Assembly: GCA_020160955.1 (NCBI GenBank)
Contig: JAIUOX010000044.1
Coordinates: forward strand, 1 to 37,721
From: Pseudomonadota bacterium
GTDB taxonomy: Bacteria; Pseudomonadota; Alphaproteobacteria; Reyranellales; Reyranellaceae
Direction of reading: 5' to 3'
DNA length: 37,721 bases
Shown here: positions 33,655-37,721 of the stretch, in pieces
How positions within the stretch are numbered: the stretch's first letter is position 1
How the letters are laid out: each line of letters begins with the position of its first letter
Notes under the pieces: model-generated
Seen by the model: the letters and a program-made list of their open reading frames with translations, nothing else
Told to the model about the DNA's origin: nothing
The model's database searches: none
Made by a program: the position numbers and the translations under genes

Positions 33655-35901
33655 ATGACCGGCAAGATCGGCAAGACCGTCCAGGAGTCGCAGCCTCACT
33701 GGCCCGAGGGCCCCGTCCGCCCGGGCGGGATCGACGGCAAGGGCGCGCCCAACATCCTGGTGGTGCTGTTCGACGATGTCGGCTTCTCCGATTTCGGCTG
33801 CTACGGCTCGGCCATCCGCACGCCGACCATCGACGCCCTGGCCGGCCGCGGCCTGCGCTACACCGGCTTCCACACCACCGCCATGTGCTCGACCACCCGG
33901 GCGGCGCTGCTGACCGGGCGCAACCATCACTCGGTGGGCGTCGGCTGCCTCGCCAACTTCGACTCGGGCTATCCCGGCTACCGCGGCAAGATCTCGCGCG
34001 AGGCCGGCACCATCGCCGAGATGCTGCGGCCCCACGGCTACCGCAACTACATGCTGGGCAAGTGGCACGTCACGCCGCTCACCGAGACCGGCGCGACCGG
34101 CCCGTTCGACGGCTGGCCGCTCGGCCGCGGCTTCGACCGCTTCTACGGCTTCCTCGATGCCGAGACCGACCAGTACGCGCCCGAGCTGGTGCGCGACAAC
34201 ACGCCGTGCGATCCGCCGCGCAGCTACGCCGACGGCTACCACCTCACCGAGGACCTGGTCGACCAGGGCATCCGCTACCTCGCCGACCACGTCGCCGACA
34301 ATGCCAGCACGCCGTGGCTGATGTGGCTGGCGCCCGGCGCCTGCCACGCGCCGCACCAGGCGCCGGCCGAGCTGATCCGCCACTACGACGCGCAGTTCGC
34401 CCACGGCTGGGACGCCGAGCGCGAGCGCCGGCTCGCCCGCCAGGTCGAGATGGGCATCGTGCCGAAGGGCACGCGCCTGCCGCCGCGCAACGACCTCGTG
34501 CGGCCGTGGGACGAGGTGTCGGCCGACGAGAAGCGGCTGTTCACCCGCCTGCAGGCCGCCTACGCCGCGATGCTCGACCATGCCGACCAGCACCTCGCGC
34601 GCCTGGTGTCGTTCCTCGAGGCGGCCGGCCAGCTCGACAACACGCTGATCCTGGTGCTGTCCGACAACGGCGCCAGCCAGGAGGGCGGGCCGTTCGGCAT
34701 GATCAACGCGATGGGCCCCTACAACCTCAAGCGCGAGGCGCTGGAGGAGAAGATCGCCCGCATCGACGACATCGGCGGGCCGGACACGCACTCCAACTTC
34801 CCGCTGGGCTGGGCGATGGCGTCGAACACGCCGCTGCGCCGCTACAAGCAGAACACCCACGGGGGCGGCATCCGCGACCCGCTGGTGATGGCGTGGCCGC
34901 ACGGCATCTCCGCCCGCGGCGAGCTGCGCCACCAGTTCTGCCACGCCAGCGACGTCGTGCCGACGCTGCTCGACATCGTCGGGGTCAAGCCGCCCAAGGT
35001 CATCGACGGCGTCCGGCAGATGCCGCTGGAGGGCACCAGCTTCGCGCGGACGCTGGCGCGCGCCAAGGCGCCGTCCAAGCGCAAGCCGCAGTACTTCGAG
35101 ATGTTCGGCCATCGCGGGCTGGTGCAGGACGGCTGGAAGGCGGTGTGCTTCCACCCGCCGGGCAACGACTTCAGCCACGACCAGTGGGAACTCTACCACC
35201 TGGCGCACGACTTCAACGAGGTCGAGGACCTCGCCGCCACCGAGCCGCACCGGCTGCAGGCGATGATCGACGAATGGTGGCGGCAGGCCGAGGCCTGCAA
35301 GGTGCTGCCGCTCGACGACCGCTTCGCGCCGCGCTTCGCCGACAATGCCAAGCGCTTCCACGGGCCGCGCAAGCGCTTCGTGTTCCACCGCGGCATGGGC
35401 CACCTGCCGACCGACGTGGCGCCCGACGTGCGCACCCGCAGCTACACGATCGAGGCCGATGCCCGGATCGACGGGCCACAGACCCACGGCGTGCTGATCG
35501 CGCACGGCGACATGACCTGCGGCTACAGCCTGTACGTGAAGGACAACCGCCTCTGCTACGACATGAACGTCGGCGGCCTGCACCACGTCATCGTGTCCGA
35601 CCGGCCGCTGCCGGCCGGCAACCGCAGGCTCGGCCTGCGCATGCGCCACCGCGATCACCGCAACATCGCCACCCTGCTGGTCGACGGCGAGCCGTGCGGC
35701 GGCTTCGACACCCAGGTCGGATTCGTATCGTTCATCTCGTGGTCGGGCCTCGACATCGGCCGCGACCGGGCGAGCCCGGTGTCGCACTACGAGGCGCCGT
35801 TCGCCTTCAATGGCCTGCTGCGCAAGGTGACGATGACCATGGACGACGACCAGGCCCTCGACGCCGGCCAGGCGGCGGACGCCACGCTCGCCACGGAATA
35901 G
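33655..35901 (+). CDS. Sulfatase (arylsulfatase family) with atypical C-x-T-x-R modification motif
   Basis: 748-residue sulfatase of the AtsA/large arylsulfatase class. The start is the ATG after AGAGGAA; an upstream TTG frame (33607) adds only basic residues. Metal ligands are in LFDDVGFSDFG, and a later pair in SDNGAS. The active-site block is MCSTTRAALLTGR: Cys78 would be converted to formylglycine, but the family's Pro (or Ala) at the +2 position is Thr80. KWHVTP supplies a catalytic Lys/His. The C-terminal domain (GFVSFISWSGLDIG, HYEAPFAFNG) is normal for long arylsulfatases. No signal peptide is visible, so it may be cytoplasmic. The next gene is an MFS carrier three bases downstream, suggesting uptake and desulfation of one compound. 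Confidence 0.92.
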   Translation: MTGKIGKTVQESQPHWPEGPVRPGGIDGKGAPNILVVLFDDVGFSDFGCYGSAIRTPTIDALAGRGLRYTGFHTTAMCSTTRAALLTGRNHHSVGVGCLANFDSGYPGYRGKISREAGTIAEMLRPHGYRNYMLGKWHVTPLTETGATGPFDGWPLGRGFDRFYGFLDAETDQYAPELVRDNTPCDPPRSYADGYHLTEDLVDQGIRYLADHVADNASTPWLMWLAPGACHAPHQAPAELIRHYDAQFAHGWDAERERRLARQVEMGIVPKGTRLPPRNDLVRPWDEVSADEKRLFTRLQAAYAAMLDHADQHLARLVSFLEAAGQLDNTLILVLSDNGASQEGGPFGMINAMGPYNLKREALEEKIARIDDIGGPDTHSNFPLGWAMASNTPLRRYKQNTHGGGIRDPLVMAWPHGISARGELRHQFCHASDVVPTLLDIVGVKPPKVIDGVRQMPLEGTSFARTLARAKAPSKRKPQYFEMFGHRGLVQDGWKAVCFHPPGNDFSHDQWELYHLAHDFNEVEDLAATEPHRLQAMIDEWWRQAEACKVLPLDDRFAPRFADNAKRFHGPRKRFVFHRGMGHLPTDVAPDVRTRSYTIEADARIDGPQTHGVLIAHGDMTCGYSLYVKDNRLCYDMNVGGLHHVIVSDRPLPAGNRRLGLRMRHRDHRNIATLLVDGEPCGGFDTQVGFVSFISWSGLDIGRDRASPVSHYEAPFAFNGLLRKVTMTMDDDQALDAGQAADATLATE

Positions 35902-35904
35902 GCC

Positions 35905-37113
35905 ATGACCCCGGCGTCGACGCGGATCGACGGACCCTACGCGTGGCGCCTCGCCATCGTGTCGATGCTGTGCGTCGCGCTGGGCGGCGGCGGCATCTAC
36001 CTGCCGATGGTCGGGCTGAAGGAGATGGCGGCCGAGTTCGGCGACCAGCGCGCCGTGCCGTCGACCGCCTACATGGTCGGGTTCTTCGGCATGGGCGTCG
36101 GCGGCGTCTTCATGGGCTGGCTGGCCGATCGCACCAGCCCGCGCGTGCCGCTGGCCATCGCCGGCCTGTCGATCGGGATTGGCGGCTTCCTGACGGCGAG
36201 CGGCGGCGAGTGGGTGCTCTATGCCGGCTACGCGCTGCTGCTCGGCTTCTTCGGCAACGCCGGGACCTTCACCCCGGCGATGAACAACGTGCAGGGCTGG
36301 TTCGAGCGCAAGCGCAACACCGCGGTGGCGATCGTCTCGGTCGGGCCGGCGATCGCCGGATCGGTGTGGCCGCAGGTCTACCGCGTGCTGCTGCCCGAGA
36401 TCGGCTGGCGCCAGACGCTGGCGGTCTACGGCGTGGTGGCGGGCGTGCTGCTGCTGGCCGGCGCGCTCTACGTCCGGCCGGCGCCGGTGGCGCGCGGCCG
36501 CGCCCGCCGGCAGGAGGAGAAGGTCGCCCTGCCGTTGCCCTCGTCGGCGATCATGGTGCTGCTGTCGGCCGCCGCCTTCTGCTGCTGCGCGGCGATGGCG
36601 CTGCCGTTCGTGCACATGGTCGCCTACTGCGGCGACCTCGGCTACCCGGCGGCGCGGGGCAGCGAGGCGGTGTCGCTGGTGCTGCTGTCGGCCATCGTCG
36701 CGACCTTCGTGATGGCGCGCCTGGCCGACCGCATCGGGCCGTTGCCGGTCAGCCTGCTGTGCTCGGTCATCCAGGTCGGGTCGCTGGTCGGCTTCATGGT
36801 CGCGCGCGACATCACCAGCATCTACGCCCTGTCGCTGCTGCACGGCATCCCGTTCATCGCCATCGTCCAGGGCTACGCGCTCAACCTGCGTTTCCTCTAC
36901 GGCCCGACCATCGCCGGCTGGCGGCTGGGCGTGGTGATGCTGTTCGCGATGGCCGGCATGGCGGCGGGCGGCTGGATCGGCGGCGCGATCTTCGACGCGA
37001 CGCTCAGCTACCAGCCGGCCTTCCAGGCGGCGCTGGCCTTCAACCTGCTGAACCTGATGCTGCTGGGCCTGCTCTACTTCGCCCAGCGGCGTCGGGTCAT
37101 CGCCCTTCCGTGA
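35905..37113 (+). CDS. MFS transporter (monocarboxylate-porter-like)
   Basis: 402-residue, twelve-helix inner-membrane carrier. The TM2-TM3 loop is GWLADRTSPR, and TM4-5 contain AMNNVQGWFERKRNTAVAIV, the pattern of oxalate/formate and monocarboxylate-type MFS proteins in which RKRN follows TM4. A central cytoplasmic loop (PAPVARGRARRQEEK) divides the two six-helix halves. It begins three bases after the sulfatase stop, so cotranscription is expected. The substrate may be the sulfated compound or its product. The C-terminus ends YFAQRRRVIALP. Direction of transport cannot be read from sequence. Confidence 0.91.
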   Translation: MTPASTRIDGPYAWRLAIVSMLCVALGGGGIYLPMVGLKEMAAEFGDQRAVPSTAYMVGFFGMGVGGVFMGWLADRTSPRVPLAIAGLSIGIGGFLTASGGEWVLYAGYALLLGFFGNAGTFTPAMNNVQGWFERKRNTAVAIVSVGPAIAGSVWPQVYRVLLPEIGWRQTLAVYGVVAGVLLLAGALYVRPAPVARGRARRQEEKVALPLPSSAIMVLLSAAAFCCCAAMALPFVHMVAYCGDLGYPAARGSEAVSLVLLSAIVATFVMARLADRIGPLPVSLLCSVIQVGSLVGFMVARDITSIYALSLLHGIPFIAIVQGYALNLRFLYGPTIAGWRLGVVMLFAMAGMAAGGWIGGAIFDATLSYQPAFQAALAFNLLNLMLLGLLYFAQRRRVIALP

Positions 37114-37170
37114 CCCGAGGCTGACAGGCAGGGCGCGACGCTGCACACTGCCCGCCTGCGGAGGTGAGGC

Positions 37171-37721
37171 ATGAGCGGTGAACTGTGGCGCCTGTCGGCC
37201 GTCGAGGCGGTCGACCTGTTGAAGAAGAAGCAGGTCTCGCCGCTCGAGTTGATCGACGCCGCCGAGAAGCGGACGGCCGAGGTCGAGCCGGCCGTCAACG
37301 CGCTGCCCACCACCTGCTTCGACCGCGCCCGCGACCACGCGAAACGCATCATGTCGGGCGCAGCCTGCGAAGCCTCGGGCGAAGCAGGCTGGCTCGCGGG
37401 CCTGCCCGTCTCGATCAAGGACCTGACCGACGTGGCGGGCGTCCGCACCACCTACGGCTCGCCGATCTTCGCCGACCACGTGCCGGCCAAGTCGCACCCG
37501 CTGGTCGAGCGCATCGAGCGCAAGGGCGGGCTGGTGATCGCCAAGTCGAACACGCCGGAATTCGGCGCCGGTGGTTCGACCTTCAACGAGGTGTTCGGGC
37601 GCACGCGCAACCCGTGGAACACGTCGCTGACCTGCGGCGGCTCGACCGGCGGCGGCGCGGTGTCGCTGGCGACCGGCGAGGCGTGGCTGGCGCACGGCTC
37701 CGACCATGGCGGCTCGCTGCG
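37171..37721 (+). CDS. Amidase signature family protein, 3' partial
   Basis: 183 complete codons are present before the window ends. The ATG at 37171 follows an excellent GGAGGTGA. The amidase Ser-cisSer-Lys triad is complete: Lys83 in PVSIKDLTD, cis-Ser158 in CGGSTGGG and the nucleophile Ser182 in GSDHGGSLR. The family hydrolyses amide bonds (acetamide to aryl amides and GatA-like glutaminyl-tRNA transamidation); the short N-terminal region and context favour a catabolic amidase over GatA. It lies 57 bases after the MFS gene, in line with the sulfatase. A perfect 8-bp inverted repeat within codons about 64-74 sits in a poorly conserved loop. The full length would normally be 450-500 residues. 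Confidence 0.93.
   Translation, partial: MSGELWRLSAVEAVDLLKKKQVSPLELIDAAEKRTAEVEPAVNALPTTCFDRARDHAKRIMSGAACEASGEAGWLAGLPVSIKDLTDVAGVRTTYGSPIFADHVPAKSHPLVERIERKGGLVIAKSNTPEFGAGGSTFNEVFGRTRNPWNTSLTCGGSTGGGAVSLATGEAWLAHGSDHGGSL

Noticed and set aside
33598..37707. A 1369-codon minus-strand frame opposite the sulfatase, MFS and amidase genes
   Set aside because: Antisense artefact of high G/C third positions; no motifs, no start context, and three well-defined genes lie on the other strand.
1..37721. CRISPR arrays, tRNA/rRNA genes, insertion sequences or phage genes
   Set aside because: No regularly spaced direct repeats, no tRNA-like cloverleaf, no transposase, integrase or terminal inverted repeats flanking a coding unit were seen.

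Overview
This is a very GC-rich, gene-dense bacterial chromosome fragment. Several features suggest an alphaproteobacterium, perhaps of the Reyranella / Rhodospirillales / Hyphomicrobiales sort: near-exclusive G/C third positions, ATGA and TGATG gene overlaps, a Bug-type (TctC) binding protein, a Dpp-type peptide importer, FAH, MFS and short-chain dehydrogenase genes, and GC-rich palindromic intergenic repeats. The genus is an inference, because there is no rRNA or tRNA to anchor it. I see 31 protein genes. The first lacks its 5' end and the last lacks its 3' end at the window edges. No gap between genes exceeds 300 bases; the largest are the divergent spacers 16723-16919 and 24733-24921. I found no tRNA, rRNA, CRISPR array, insertion sequence or transcriptional regulator.

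Layout. (1) Positions 1-7466, plus strand: a complete Dpp/Opp-type ABC importer (binding protein, two permeases, two ATPases), then a GMC-family flavin dehydrogenase and a small lipoprotein of unknown function. (2) 7476-10705, plus: a PlsB-like glycerol-3-phosphate acyltransferase overlapping a HAD phosphatase-PlsC fusion, a compact phospholipid or acylglycerol module. (3) 10702-16722, minus: a five-gene catabolic-looking operon (MFS transporter, acyl-CoA-dehydrogenase-fold hydroxylase, single-domain VOC protein, large alpha/beta hydrolase, ketopantoate-reductase-like protein). It is divergent from an oxaloacetate decarboxylase-type gene (16920-17777, plus).

(4) 17913-24732, minus: three genes encoding two transglutaminase-like proteins and a circularly permuted ATP-grasp/alpha-E fusion. 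One transglutaminase carries a long DUF2126 region that looks like a glutamine-synthetase-type ligase. This is the most intriguing part of the window: a predicted peptide-ligase plus peptidase/transferase system whose product is unknown. (5) 24922-28316, plus: a Tat-exported Bug binding protein, then an overlapping SDR / zinc alcohol dehydrogenase / small potassium-channel operon.

(6) 28388-33567, minus: six tightly packed genes (alpha/beta hydrolase, Tag-like glycosylase, Asp/Glu-racemase-like protein, FAH hydrolase, MFS transporter, nitroreductase). (7) 33655-37721, plus, divergent from the previous operon: sulfatase, MFS transporter and the start of an amidase. Regions 1, 3, 6 and 7 together look like accessory import and catabolism of organic acids, peptides or sulfated/aromatic compounds, but no substrate can be named from sequence. 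Two of the three convergent gene junctions carry large palindromes (17801-17892 and 28319-28379). The third junction has stop codons that overlap within one CTAG.
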